The notes: generated from the letters alone by a model not told the origin. A stretch of DNA of 47,784 bases from B2-G16 sp964528085 (GCA_964528085.1 CAZGRE010000007.1:1-47784), one strand, 5' to 3'; shown: positions 17,401 to 24,940, numbered from the stretch's first letter. A program made the numbers and translations.

Positions 17401-18119
17401 TCCTGGGTGTCGATCAGGACGGACAGCGGATCGGACGGATCGCTCACATTCCCGGCGGCATCGGTCGCAGTCACCGTGATGTCGTGCGTCCCATCGCTCA
17501 TCGCGGCGGGGACGGTGAACGACCAGCTCCCGTCGGCGTTCGCCGGTGTGGTACCGAGTGTTCCGTCGATCGAGCTGGACACCGTCACCGTGCTGCCGCC
17601 CTCGACAGCACCGGCAGCCCCTTGAAACGTAGGGGTATTATCTTTCGTTATATCATCATCCTCGTAATGTCCGGTGTCGCTCGCCGGATCGAGGTCCGGC
17701 GCCGCCGGCTTCGCCGGCCTGTTGGCGTCGATCGGGTCGCTGTCCTGGGAGATCGGCGTGGTGTAGCTCCCGGTAAGCCCGCTTCCTGGATCTTCGAGCG
17801 TCAGATCGACCGGGATGTCCGCGTCAGCGGCGTAATCGGTCCCGCCCTCCGTTATCGTGAAGTGTGCCGTGTACATCGTACTGCTTTGCTTTGTGAGGGA
17901 CCCAAGCCCGTACCCCCCGATGTTGCTCCCGGGAACGAGGGTGTATGTACTCGCCGAGTCGGACTGTACGGTGATAGTAGCTGTAACAAGATCCCCTATC
18001 TTCATAGATGCATTTGGGATCGAAACGCCGGTTATCACCGGCTGGAGCGCATACGCCAACAGCCCTACAGATATGAGAAGGACACAAACGACGAGACAAT
18101 ACTTCATCCCGACGCACAT
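14436..18119 (-). CDS. Large secreted multi-domain Ig-like surface protein with cysteine-pair repeats
   Basis: 1227 residues. Signal peptide about 1-24 (KYCLVVCVLLISVGLLAYA). Approximate domains: 26-125 beta domain; 130-238 bacterial Ig-like (GSWSFTVPAAMSDGTHDITV); 240-332 fibronectin-III-like (YDYRVQIDG, YIWRLYAIDLAGNSG); 333-436 and 437-548 Ig-like domains of the SbsA type (VTFDEDMDTSVDPSV, AGNTMD; VSFSEEVTLAGG, DNAGND); 549-895 three cysteine-rich repeats; 900-1030 cadherin-like (PQYGTVTVETD, DYLGPDRFTYRIVDACGN); 1030-1140 a second one; then a final beta domain. There is no LPXTG, hydrophobic tail or SLH domain, so anchoring is unclear. The start at 18119 has AGGAG nine bases upstream; an in-frame ATG four codons later is also possible. 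Probably an adhesin or cell-surface structural protein. Confidence 0.88.
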   Translation of the reverse strand: MCVGMKYCLVVCVLLISVGLLAYALQPVITGVSIPNASMKIGDLVTATITVQSDSASTYTLVPGSNIGGYGLGSLTKQSSTMYTAHFTITEGGTDYAADADIPVDLTLEDPGSGLTGSYTTPISQDSDPIDANRPAKPAAPDLDPASDTGHYEDDDITKDNTPTFQGAAGAVEGGSTVTVSSSIDGTLGTTPANADGSWSFTVPAAMSDGTHDITVTATDAAGNVSDPSDPLSVLIDTQDPDVPGGRSPADGTHTNDASPTLSWAAPDDPGGSGIYDYRVQIDGPVTRDHYTTNTYYTPNLGTEGAYIWRLYAIDLAGNSGSWSADWSFTIDTTGPSVVSVSPTSLADADVGTVTITVTFDEDMDTSVDPSVTIEGLVSSPYATTNPVWTDPRHFTCRFTFVDDDEEAVGHYSVSGAQDLAGNTMDPDTSHTVDVDTKNPTIVSITSATPDGYYSVGDTIDVTVSFSEEVTLAGGTLDVTLDTGITVSIDPFGPATSRSRTYTVGAGEDSCDLDSVGIALAGGTLRDNAGNDAVIALPGTTIADGSDIMVDTTEPVIHDLTVSDETVDADCEATVTFSATVTDNCCIDPGNVVVTVTLPSGNATLGTPTITKTPVGSNRVDINGSVLVSDLDGCPATVQATVDATDCCGNSASTATATGNVNDTTAPTINWTVPFPASPQYIDSNCSIMIPIDALVSDNCCISAANVTASITVTNATVVDTVTVTQVDENHVRITGNIIVSALTGCPAVLTVVIQGSDCCGNANTWTASVDIYDQTIPVIENLMVADHVVVSPDCCEAVVPFSFEVTDACCITQDGITITVTNPTDNLILDFDQARDAVFTQISQGHVGIAGIVHVRCLTGCPARVEVHIEASDCCGSTAVPVTSTDTEGRVYDETPPIAIDDPNGDEDRSGSDGLEVRLDDYGQYRLMVRENTPVRIDPVANDTDNCSACTCCGTMWIYEIVDPPQYGTVTVETDHGDCHGGSILRYAPYRDYLGPDRFTYRIVDACGNVSNVATVYLETVRQTVMKDLYLSGCKGETVGFEVTATDLWIDPDDPETIPFTFTVVSPPAHGILLGDPDDVTYTPHGRTTKEIESASIRLTYVPVAGFAGHDTVRVRFSDPFGGSSTSLADIVIVDCEPAGPAIVPLHRGDILPIFVPAAFAPAYESGGAGWTVSEKRSDAISPVWDEPLGTYLLVLDTGGFEVGVYEVTITIAPGESASFTVEVSE
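15435..16475 (-). repeat. Three tandem ~115-residue cysteine-pair repeats inside the surface protein gene
   Basis: Each repeat has the pattern C-x-beta-strands, then NCCI or ACCI, then GCPA, then DCCGN or DCCGS near its end. At DNA level the same 13 bases CCCGCAGCAGTCG recur near 15489, 15836 and 16173, and GCAGCAGTTGTCG near 16017 and 16363, which encode the Cys-Cys pairs. The repeats differ in between, so they are old duplications under selection for the cysteines. Confidence 0.8.
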
Positions 18120-18146
18120 CTACACTGCTCCTCTTAATCAATAAAA

Positions 18147-18175
18147 AGTATAAGGGAATCAGGCTCTCACGTGAA
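18147..18175 (-). promoter_or_regulatory. Promoter of the surface protein operon
   Basis: On the minus strand TTCACG (18175-18170) and TATACT (18152-18147) are 17 bases apart, matching four and five of six consensus bases, 28 bases before the start at 18119. Confidence 0.5.
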
Positions 18176-18250
18176 GAGGGGTCTTCCAGGCAACCGATCA
18201 CCATCTCTCGGCTGACGGATGTACCATGGTGGGGACGACTGATCCCCCGG

Positions 18251-18279
18251 TTGACGGGATCGATGAAACGACCTACCAT
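18251..18279 (+). promoter_or_regulatory. Promoter of tRNA-Leu
   Basis: TTGACG (18251-18256) and TACCAT (18274-18279) with a 17-base spacer end 13 bases before the tRNA, so transcription should begin a few bases before its 5' end. The space 18176-18250 between the two divergent promoters shows nothing else. Confidence 0.5.
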
Positions 18280-18292
18280 CCAATAGACAAAC

Positions 18293-18377
18293 GCCAGAGT
18301 GGCGGAATCGGCAGACGCGCGGGACTCAAAATCCCGTGACCCTCTGGGTCGTGTGGGTTCGACCCCCACCTCTGGCA
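18293..18377 (+). tRNA. tRNA-Leu (anticodon CAA)
   Basis: A class II tRNA of 85 bases. The acceptor arms GCCAGAG (18293-18299) and CTCTGGC (18370-18376) pair fully, with discriminator A at 18377. The anticodon stem CGGGA/TCCCG encloses CTCAAAA, giving anticodon CAA, which reads UUG. The long variable arm GACCC-TCT-GGGTC and the T arm GTGGG-TTCGACC-CCCAC are exact. CCA is not encoded and must be added. The gene is transcribed towards the ferredoxin gene; no terminator was seen between them. Confidence 0.95.
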
Positions 18378-18465
18378 AATCCTTTTCCCCTTCTCGAGGA
18401 CGATTCCCGGCTTTGTCCCTTCATCGCAAGGGGTGCTATCATCCCGGAGAAATGAAGGGGGATGG

Positions 18466-18882
18466 ATGGCGAAGCGGATCTCCGTGATCGACGTGGAGAG
18501 GTGCGTGGGGTGCGAGTCGTGCATGTTCGCGTGCGCGCGGCGCCTCGGGGTGGGAGGTACGGGGGACGCCCGGATCACGGTCCGGTCTGTCGGAGGGATC
18601 AGGCGCGGGTTCGTGGTGATCGTCTGCCGGGCGTGCCCCGATCCGCCGTGCGCGCGCGTCTGCCCGACCGATGCCCTCACCGTGCGGGACGGCGGCGGGG
18701 TCGTCTTTCACCCGGACGAGTGCCTGGGCTGCGGGAATTGCGTCGACGCCTGCCCGTACGGCGCCGTATTCTGGGACGATGCAGCCGGAAAGCCGCAGGT
18801 CTGCGTCTATTGCGGAATATGCACCGAATACTGCCCCTACGATGTCATCGCACTGGAGGAGGTTCCGAACGGTGACGGGTGA
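18466..18882 (+). CDS. Ferredoxin-type protein with four [4Fe-4S] sites, partner of aldehyde:ferredoxin oxidoreductase
   Basis: 138 residues with sixteen cysteines in four groups: 13/16/19/23, 54/57/62/66, 86/89/92/96 and 113/116/119/123. This predicts four cubane clusters, like the electron-transfer subunits of HycB/DmsB type. No signal peptide, so it is cytoplasmic. The ATG at 18466 follows AAGGGGG; the open frame reaches back further, but that part has no similar site. Its stop lies inside the next gene (GTG at 18872), which encodes the oxidoreductase, so the two proteins are made in a fixed ratio and the ferredoxin-like protein most likely takes electrons from, or delivers them to, the tungsten enzyme. 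Confidence 0.92.
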   Translation: MAKRISVIDVERCVGCESCMFACARRLGVGGTGDARITVRSVGGIRRGFVVIVCRACPDPPCARVCPTDALTVRDGGGVVFHPDECLGCGNCVDACPYGAVFWDDAAGKPQVCVYCGICTEYCPYDVIALEEVPNGDG

Positions 18883-20614
18883 TCCGCTCTCCCGCGTGCT
18901 CACGATCGATCTCTCCCGCCGCAGCTTCCGCATCGACGGCCGGCCGGAGCTGTTCGCAGCCGGTCTCGGGGGGACCGGGGTGGGGATCCGTCTTCTGGAG
19001 GAGGTGTGCCCCCCGGGAGCCGACCCCCTTGGTCCGGAGAATCCGATCATCCTCGCGGTCGGGCCGCTGGTCGGTCTGTATCCCCTCGCCTCGAAGACGG
19101 TGGCGATGTTCAAGTCGCCGCACACCGGAAACCTCGGGGAGGGGCACGCCGGCGGGCGGAGCGCGGTCTCGATCCGGATGGCCGGCTACGGCGCGATCGT
19201 CATCCGCGGGACGAGCAGCCAACCGGTCTACCTGGTGATCGAGGACGGCCGCGTCCGGTTCCGCGACGCCTCCGCCCTGTGGGGACTGTCCAGCGGCTCG
19301 ACGGTGGGAAGGGTGATCCGCGAGCGGGAGAGAGGTTCGGGATACCGCTCGATCATGCGCATCGGACCGGCCGGGGAGAAGCTGGTCTCTTACGCCTGCG
19401 TCATCGTCGACACCTACCGCCATTTCGGCCGGCTCGGGCTGGGGGCGGTGTTCGGGAGCAAGAACCTCAAGGGGGTAGTCGTCATCGGGAAGCGGACCCT
19501 CCCGACGGCCGACCCGAAGGGATACAGGCGGGTCTACGACGAGACATTCCGCGCCGCCACCGCCTCCTCTCTGATGAAGAAGTACCACGAGCTGGGGACC
19601 CCGATGAACGTCCTCCCGCTCAACGAGCTCGGCGCCCTACCGACGCGCAACCTGCAACGGGCGCGGTTCGACGGTGCGGAGGGGATCTCCGGGGAACGGC
19701 TGGCAGAGACCGTCCTCGGCCGGCGGCTCGCCTGCGCCCACTGCCCGGTGGCGTGCATCCACCTCGCCGCCCTGCGCCTCCCCCATCCCAAGGAGCCGTA
19801 CTTCTACAAAACGACGATGGTCGGCTACGACTACGAGCCGATCTACTCCCTGGGGAGCATGCTCGGGATCACCTCCCCCACCGGCCTGCTCGAGCTGATC
19901 GAGGAGGTGGAATCGCAGGGGCTCGACGCGATGAGCACCGGGGTGGTTCTCGCGTGGGCAACCGAAGCGCTGGAGAAGGGGCTCGTCTCCACGGAGGAGA
20001 CCGACGGGATCGCGCTCTCGTTCGGAGACTACAACGGATACATCGAGGCCGTCCGCCGCATCGTGACCCAGCCGAACGCCTTCTACCGCGCCTTGGCGAA
20101 CGGGGCCGAGCACGCCGCCGCGACCTACGGCGGGCTCGACTTCGCCCTGACGTTCGGGAAGAACGAGATGCCGGGCTACCACACCGGCCCGGCCGCCGCC
20201 CTCACCTTCCTCGCCGGAGCGCGGCACAGCCACCTCGACAGCGCCGGCTACAGCGTCGATCAGAAGGCGGCAGCGAGCGGGGAGAGTCTCACCCCGGACG
20301 GGCTCGCCGAGCGCCTCCTCGAAGAGGAGAGCTGGCGCCAGATCCTCTCCAGCCTCGTCGTCTGCTTCTTCTCCCGCGGGATCTACACCCCATCGGTGGT
20401 GACCGAGGCGCTGGGGACGCTGGGGATCGCGATGGACGCGGACGGGCTCAAGGGGTTCGGCCGCGACGTGCTGGAGCGGAAGCACGCGTTCAAGGCGCGT
20501 GAGGGGTTCGATGTGGAGAAGGTGCGGATCCCGCGCAGGATCCTCGAGACACCGACCCCGCTCGGGCAGATCGAGGAATCGTTCTTGAGGGAGGCGTTGG
20601 AGAGGTTCAGATAG
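18872..20614 (+). CDS. Tungsten-dependent aldehyde:ferredoxin oxidoreductase family protein
   Basis: 580 residues. It converts an aldehyde and water to the acid with reduced ferredoxin, or the reverse, using a tungsto-bispterin and one [4Fe-4S] cluster. The N-terminal pterin domain reads VLTIDLSRRSFRI, AVGPLVGLYPLASK and GNLGEGHAGGRSAVSIRMAG. Cluster ligands are CAHCPVAC (Cys288, 291, 295) and Cys498 in SSLVVCFFSRG. The Asp normally found in the DxxGLC motif around the last cysteine is Ser here, while HLDSAGYSVDQ (Asp456) is well kept. The GTG start at 18872 has GGAGGAGG nine bases before it and overlaps the ferredoxin gene by eleven bases; the open frame extends further upstream only within that gene. 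The physiological aldehyde is unknown. No cofactor-synthesis genes are in the window. Confidence 0.9.
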   Translation: MTGDPLSRVLTIDLSRRSFRIDGRPELFAAGLGGTGVGIRLLEEVCPPGADPLGPENPIILAVGPLVGLYPLASKTVAMFKSPHTGNLGEGHAGGRSAVSIRMAGYGAIVIRGTSSQPVYLVIEDGRVRFRDASALWGLSSGSTVGRVIRERERGSGYRSIMRIGPAGEKLVSYACVIVDTYRHFGRLGLGAVFGSKNLKGVVVIGKRTLPTADPKGYRRVYDETFRAATASSLMKKYHELGTPMNVLPLNELGALPTRNLQRARFDGAEGISGERLAETVLGRRLACAHCPVACIHLAALRLPHPKEPYFYKTTMVGYDYEPIYSLGSMLGITSPTGLLELIEEVESQGLDAMSTGVVLAWATEALEKGLVSTEETDGIALSFGDYNGYIEAVRRIVTQPNAFYRALANGAEHAAATYGGLDFALTFGKNEMPGYHTGPAAALTFLAGARHSHLDSAGYSVDQKAAASGESLTPDGLAERLLEEESWRQILSSLVVCFFSRGIYTPSVVTEALGTLGIAMDADGLKGFGRDVLERKHAFKAREGFDVEKVRIPRRILETPTPLGQIEESFLREALERFR

Positions 20615-20630
20615 GCCGTCACCCTCCTGA

Positions 20631-20651
20631 CGCGGGGACGACGGACCCGCG
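20631..20651. terminator. Weak hairpin between the convergent oxidoreductase and radical SAM genes
   Basis: CGCGGG (20631-20636) and CCCGCG (20646-20651) form a six-pair stem with a nine-base loop in the 45-base space between two convergent genes. There is no proper T-run on either side, so termination here is uncertain. Confidence 0.3.
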
Positions 20652-20659
20652 CCCCTCTC

Positions 20660-21583
20660 TCACTCCTGAATCGGATCCGAAGCGATGCGCAGGCCGAGCC
20701 TCCTCGCCGTTCTCAGCGCCTCCTCGTATTCCTCGGGGGTGATCCTTTGGCCGAGCTCCCGGCACTCCGCTCCCTTGTACGCCGGGTAGTATTGGCCCAT
20801 CACGTTCACGAAGCTTTCAGGCGAGATCTCCTCGGCGATGAACCGGAGGACCTTACTCGTCCCAGCAAGCCGGTTCGGGAGGACGAGATGCCGGATCAGG
20901 AGCCCCCGCCGGGCGAGGCCGCCCTCGATCACGAGGTCTCCAACTTGGCGGTGCATCTCCTTGACCGCGGCGGAGGCCGCCTCGAAGTAGCCGGGAGCGG
21001 ACGAGTAGCGGGCGGCAAGCTTCGAATCCCCATACTTGAAGTCGGGCATGTAGATATCGACGATCCCGGACAGGAGCTTCAGGGCCTCCACCGATTCGTA
21101 TCCCCCGCAGTTCCAGACGATCGGGAGCGTCAGCCCCTCATCCCTGGCGATGGCGAGGGCATCGACGATCTGCGGGGCCTGATGCGTCGGGGTGACGAGG
21201 TTTACGTTCTCGCATCCGAGATCCTGGAGGCGGAGCATGAAGGAGGCGAGCTCCTCCGTTCGGATCTCATCCCCCCGGTCGAGCTGGGAGATCTCGAAGT
21301 TCTGACAGAAGACGCAGTGGAGGTTGCAGGCGGTGAAGAAGATCGTCCCCGAACCGCCCCTCCCCACGAGGACCATCTCCTCACCGAAGTGGGGCCCGAA
21401 GCTCGACACCCATGGGACCAGCCCGGCGCGGCAGAAACCGCGTTCACCCTCCTTCCTGCGCGCCCCGCACTCCCGCGGGCAGAGGCGACAAGGGGAGGAG
21501 AGCTCAGCAAGACCTCGCGCCCGGTCCCGAAGCTCGTCGCTCGAAAGCCCGAGGTAGGCCGGCCATGCTCCCGAGATACCCAT
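20660..21583 (-). CDS. Radical SAM protein, pyruvate formate-lyase-activating-enzyme-like
   Basis: 307 residues. The radical SAM cluster motif is CNLHCVFC (Cys86, 90, 93), preceded by an N-terminal cysteine group CRLCPRECGARRKEGERGFC (Cys32, 35, 39, 51), as in proteins annotated as PflA-related activases of unknown target. Later YMPDFKYGD and HLVLPNRLAGT are typical of that family. It should cleave S-adenosylmethionine to make a 5'-deoxyadenosyl radical. The substrate is not known and no glycyl-radical enzyme gene adjoins it. The ATG at 21583 has no ribosome-binding site; a TATACT box on the minus strand at 21598-21593 lies nine bases upstream, so the transcript may be leaderless. Confidence 0.88.
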   Translation of the reverse strand: MGISGAWPAYLGLSSDELRDRARGLAELSSPCRLCPRECGARRKEGERGFCRAGLVPWVSSFGPHFGEEMVLVGRGGSGTIFFTACNLHCVFCQNFEISQLDRGDEIRTEELASFMLRLQDLGCENVNLVTPTHQAPQIVDALAIARDEGLTLPIVWNCGGYESVEALKLLSGIVDIYMPDFKYGDSKLAARYSSAPGYFEAASAAVKEMHRQVGDLVIEGGLARRGLLIRHLVLPNRLAGTSKVLRFIAEEISPESFVNVMGQYYPAYKGAECRELGQRITPEEYEEALRTARRLGLRIASDPIQE

Positions 21584-21859
21584 CTTGAAAAGAGTATAGC
21601 GCCGGGGCTGCCCCGCCTCTGGCCGGCACGACGTAGCCGAACAGCACGACAGGGAACTCGAACAGGCCTATGCCGAGAACTGACCCCGTCTTCGTCGACA
21701 CCTCTGCCTTGTATGCGGTTTTTGAGCGGTGAATCGTACCGATCAGCGAGGAGGGCTGACATTCGATACAGTAGCTAACCCCGAAGCACTTGCGGCTTTC
21801 CTCAGACTTTGCAGAGCACTTCAGGGCCGCTATCCTCAGTGTAAAGAGGTGAGTCATTT

Positions 21860-22639
21860 TTGGCTGATGATATTCGTGTTGGCATGGCTACTCGTAATCT
21901 GCTAAGCGCTGTTTTCGTAGTTCGAGAGGCTGTGTCTATGGAAAAGTCACGTACAGAACAGCTGGTCCGCGAGTTTCTAAAGGAGATCCAAATCGCAAAC
22001 AACGAAGCGGGCATAGCCGTGGCCCATAAAGATCCACATTGGCCAGCCCATCGGCTCCGTAGCTACGTCTCCAGCGCGGTCTTGCTCAGCGCCGGCACCA
22101 TTGAGGCCGCTGTGAACGAGTTCTTTGTAGACGCAGTTGAGCAAAGTGATTGGCTGCAGGACCTAGGCGAAAGGACGCTCCGCCAGTTGGCAGTGCTGTG
22201 GGAAGAATGGCTGAGAGATAACCGAGTAGGAACGCTGGCAAAGGTTCAGATCGCTCTAGCAGTTACAGGAAACGGGAAATTCGACAAGGGGAAAACACCG
22301 TGTCAGGACGCCGATAACCTGTTTTATCTGCGGAATTCACTTGTGCATTTCGTCCCCGAGTGGCTGAGTAGCCAAGTCCGCCATAAAAATATTGAAGACA
22401 GACTGAGAGCCTATGGATTCAGACCGAATCCTTTTGCCGCGAAGAAGAGCCCATTCTTCCCAGAGCAATGTCTCGGGTCGGATTGTGCTCGTTGGGTTGT
22501 ACGGACGGCGTACGAATTTATCTTGGCGTTCTATAAGCGCATGGGGGTAGAACGGAAAGTCGAAGGCTGGCAGAGGCTTGGCCACTATCTCCAGGAATTC
22601 GATAACTGGAGGCCCATCGCAAGGATGGAGGTAAGCTAG
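21860..22639 (+). CDS. HEPN-like protein of unknown function
   Basis: 259 residues, mostly helical. The motif RNSLVHF (Arg158 to His163) fits the RX4-6H signature of HEPN RNases and ribonuclease-like toxins, and the AVLLSAGTIEAAVNEFF helix before it is usual for such folds. The start is TTG at 21860, supported by AAAGAGGTGA eight bases upstream; later ATG codons at 21884 and 21938 have none. Base composition is visibly lower in G+C than the flanking housekeeping genes, as is the next gene, suggesting transfer. No antitoxin-sized partner such as an MNT nucleotidyltransferase is adjacent. A role in RNA cleavage, defence or toxin-antitoxin activity is possible but unproven. Confidence 0.65.
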   Translation: MADDIRVGMATRNLLSAVFVVREAVSMEKSRTEQLVREFLKEIQIANNEAGIAVAHKDPHWPAHRLRSYVSSAVLLSAGTIEAAVNEFFVDAVEQSDWLQDLGERTLRQLAVLWEEWLRDNRVGTLAKVQIALAVTGNGKFDKGKTPCQDADNLFYLRNSLVHFVPEWLSSQVRHKNIEDRLRAYGFRPNPFAAKKSPFFPEQCLGSDCARWVVRTAYEFILAFYKRMGVERKVEGWQRLGHYLQEFDNWRPIARMEVS

Positions 22640-23025
22640 TTGGTCAATATGTCGAAAGATGATAGCCCTATCCAAAGAAGTAGTTGATGGCCCGTCTCGC
22701 CAGCCAGGTTGATACAACACGAATCATTAGAGCACGCTTGTTCTGCCTATACGCTACTAGTTAAAGGCTAAGGTCTTGCCACCGGAAGGCGTCCGACCGT
22801 GTACCATATGCTAGAGGCGATGTTTACCAAGAAACAGAACCTATGCCCCTCAACGTTCGACCGAATTGCGTCTCTAGCAACTGATTCTGAGTTGTCTTTC
22901 TGTGTTACTCTGCATCTATTATGAAGGGGCAGTTACATACGTGGAACTTAACTTTAAATATCGCAAATAATGGGTACGCACCCAACGTCCGCAGAATTCA
23001 CTGATAGCTCCCGTTTTTACTCTTT
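22640..23025. other. A+T-rich spacer between convergent HEPN-like and VRR-NUC-type genes
   Basis: 386 bases with no credible gene on either strand. The only structure is TGGGT-ACGC-ACCCA at 22971-22984; read on the minus strand it is followed by TTATTT and could weakly terminate the nuclease gene. No terminal inverted repeats, transposase remnants or attachment-like repeats were seen. Confidence 0.5.
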
Positions 23026-23721
23026 TTAGGTCGGCCCAATTTCTGTGTATTGCTGCTCTTCATCGCCTTTTCTCGGCAAGATCCTAAGAAGTTCGACGTT
23101 TGGTCCTACCACACGTATAAACCGCTCGAAATACTCGTACTGCTCAGGCCGAAGCGCATCTTTCTCAGATTTCACCTCAACAAACTTAAACTCGCCATTT
23201 CGTATCAGGAAAAGATCAGGCACACCTTTTATCGTATACCCCATACTACGGTACACTCTCACAATATTTATTAGTATTCCAGCGTTAGCCTGCCGGAGTT
23301 CCTGCGTTAAGTCCCTGTGGATGCGGCGCTTTGGTTCATAAGTCGAATAGTAACGCATAAAAAAAGCCTCAGCTAGGTCAAGCAGCCTCGAAGACACTAA
23401 TGATTGTCTAAGCGACTCCTGAACTGCTGCGTCTAGCTGCGCCAATTGATACTCCGCTCCATTCCCAAGGTAGTTCTTAGAGACCTGAAAGAAGAAACTA
23501 TCCTCAAAGTTATAAGACAGCACGCTAAAAAATAAGTTCACATCGGATCCCTTAAAAACATTATATCCCTCCTTCTTAAAAACCTCTTTAGCGTAGGATT
23601 CAACTGTCATAAGTTTGCCCGATAGCTGAAATAACGGCCTTTTCCCGTGATCTATCTGCGGCGCATATATCACGATATGCGGTATATTATATTTCCAACG
23701 GTGGATACCCGGCTCTTTCAA
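23026..23721 (-). CDS. VRR-NUC-type PD-(D/E)xK nuclease domain protein
   Basis: 231 residues. The C-terminal 66 residues have the VRR-NUC pattern: GVPDLFLI with Asp169, then KFVEVKSEKDALRPEQ with Glu182, Lys184, Asp188 and Gln194. These are the metal-binding and catalytic positions of this restriction-endonuclease-like fold, found in FAN1 and in many phage and mobile-element nucleases. The N-terminal 160 residues (helical, basic near 130-140) were not recognised and may recognise DNA. The TTG start at 23721 has AGGAG seven bases before it. The gene is A+T-rich (23 G+C in the 60 bases 23161-23220), unlike ftsZ next to it, so it was probably acquired. It converges on the HEPN-like gene. Confidence 0.75.
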   Translation of the reverse strand: MKEPGIHRWKYNIPHIVIYAPQIDHGKRPLFQLSGKLMTVESYAKEVFKKEGYNVFKGSDVNLFFSVLSYNFEDSFFFQVSKNYLGNGAEYQLAQLDAAVQESLRQSLVSSRLLDLAEAFFMRYYSTYEPKRRIHRDLTQELRQANAGILINIVRVYRSMGYTIKGVPDLFLIRNGEFKFVEVKSEKDALRPEQYEYFERFIRVVGPNVELLRILPRKGDEEQQYTEIGPT

Positions 23722-23824
23722 AGATATCTCCTATAAAAGCATTCTCACCCCTGAGTTAACATTCATAGCGGTATGAGAGGCCTGAACATCTCAACGCCCC
23801 ACCCCACTACTCTTTTCAGTCGGT

Positions 23825-24937
23825 TTATCCCTCGCGCTCACTCCAGGGGTGCTCTTTCTCGCGCTTCCGGCTGCGGCGGAGGAAGGTCGGGATGTCAAAG
23901 TCGTCGGCCCCGACGCGGCTCTCCTGCTCGAGGCGAGAGAGCATCGTCTCGTTCGTCAGAGGGGCACCCTCCTCGTCCTCTCCGACGTACGAGACCTCGA
24001 ACCCGGTCGCTATCACGGTCAGGCGGACCTTCTCCATCCCGTCGCGGATCGCCGTGCCGAATATGATATCGGCCTTGTCGGACACGGCTTCTCGGATCAG
24101 CGAGGCAGCCTCGGTCACCTCTTCCAGCGTGAGGTCGGCCCCGCCGGTGATGTTCATGATCACCTTCCGCGCCCCCTTGATCGAGCCGTCGAGGAGCGGT
24201 GAGGAGATCGCGTTCCGCGCCGCCTCCTTCGTCTTACCCTCCCCTTCGCCCTCGCCGATCCCCATCATCGCGGTACCAGCACCGCGCATGACGCTCTCGA
24301 TGTCGGCGAAGTCGAGGTTGATCATCCCAGGGACGGTTATCAGATCGGATATCCCCTCAACACCTTGTCTCAAGACCTCATCGGCGATCTCGAACGCCTT
24401 CGTTATCGGTGTGTCAGGGGGAGCGACACGGAGGAGCTTGTCGTTCGAGATGCAGATCAGGGCGTCGACGGCCTGGGAGAGACGGGCGATACCTGCCTCT
24501 GCCTTCTCCGCCCGCGCCACCCCCTCGAACGAGAACGGGCGGGTGACGATCCCGGTCGTCAGGATCCCAGACTCCTTGGCGAGAGCGGCGATCACCGGGG
24601 CGGCCCCCGTCCCGGTCCCCCCGCCCATCCCGGCGGTGATGAACACCATGTCGACCCCCTGGAGGAGGTCGACTATCTCCTCGCGGCTCTCCTCGGCCGC
24701 CGCCTTCCCCACGTCCGGGTTCCCGCCTGCCCCGAGCCCGCCGGTCAGCTTCCTGCCGATCTGCAGGGTGCGGTGGGCGCGGACAACCTCGAGGACCTGG
24801 GCATCGGTGTTGATTGCGACAAGCTCGACCCCGCTCACGCGGGTATCGTACATCCGATCGACGGCGTTACCCCCGCCGCCCCCGACCCCGAGGACCATCA
24901 GGCGGGCGGGAGGGGTGAGGTTCATCTGCTCAGCCAT
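23825..24937 (-). CDS. ftsZ: Cell division protein FtsZ
   Basis: Tubulin-like GTPase that forms the cytokinetic ring. 370 residues. GTP-binding features are VLGVGGGGGNAVDRM, the tubulin signature GGGTGTGAAP, and the T7 synergy loop NLDFADIESVM, which activates the neighbour's GTP. The C-terminal peptide DDFDIPTFLRRSRK is the conserved tail that binds FtsA, here linked by a very short spacer and followed by a further 17 charged residues. The start ATG lies three bases after the ftsA stop, so it is the last gene of ftsQ-ftsA-ftsZ. Confidence 0.98.
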   Translation of the reverse strand: MAEQMNLTPPARLMVLGVGGGGGNAVDRMYDTRVSGVELVAINTDAQVLEVVRAHRTLQIGRKLTGGLGAGGNPDVGKAAAEESREEIVDLLQGVDMVFITAGMGGGTGTGAAPVIAALAKESGILTTGIVTRPFSFEGVARAEKAEAGIARLSQAVDALICISNDKLLRVAPPDTPITKAFEIADEVLRQGVEGISDLITVPGMINLDFADIESVMRGAGTAMMGIGEGEGEGKTKEAARNAISSPLLDGSIKGARKVIMNITGGADLTLEEVTEAASLIREAVSDKADIIFGTAIRDGMEKVRLTVIATGFEVSYVGEDEEGAPLTNETMLSRLEQESRVGADDFDIPTFLRRSRKREKEHPWSEREG

Positions 24938-24940
24938 CGG

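Noticed and set aside
14676..18137. Long open frames on the plus strand opposite the surface protein gene
   Set aside because: They are rich in Arg, Asp and Gly with no fold or ribosome-binding sites, and result from the G+C-rich codons of the real minus-strand gene.
21504..21857. 117-codon minus-strand frame upstream of and overlapping the radical SAM gene
   Set aside because: Its N-terminal part has plausible composition and two cysteines (YCIEC), but it overlaps the well supported radical SAM start, has no clear ribosome-binding site and matches no family I know. It could be a remnant; support is too weak.
18293..23721. tRNA-Leu as an integration site for the A+T-rich patch
   Set aside because: No repeat of the tRNA 3' end was seen near 21.6 or 23.8 kb, and G+C-rich native-looking genes lie between.
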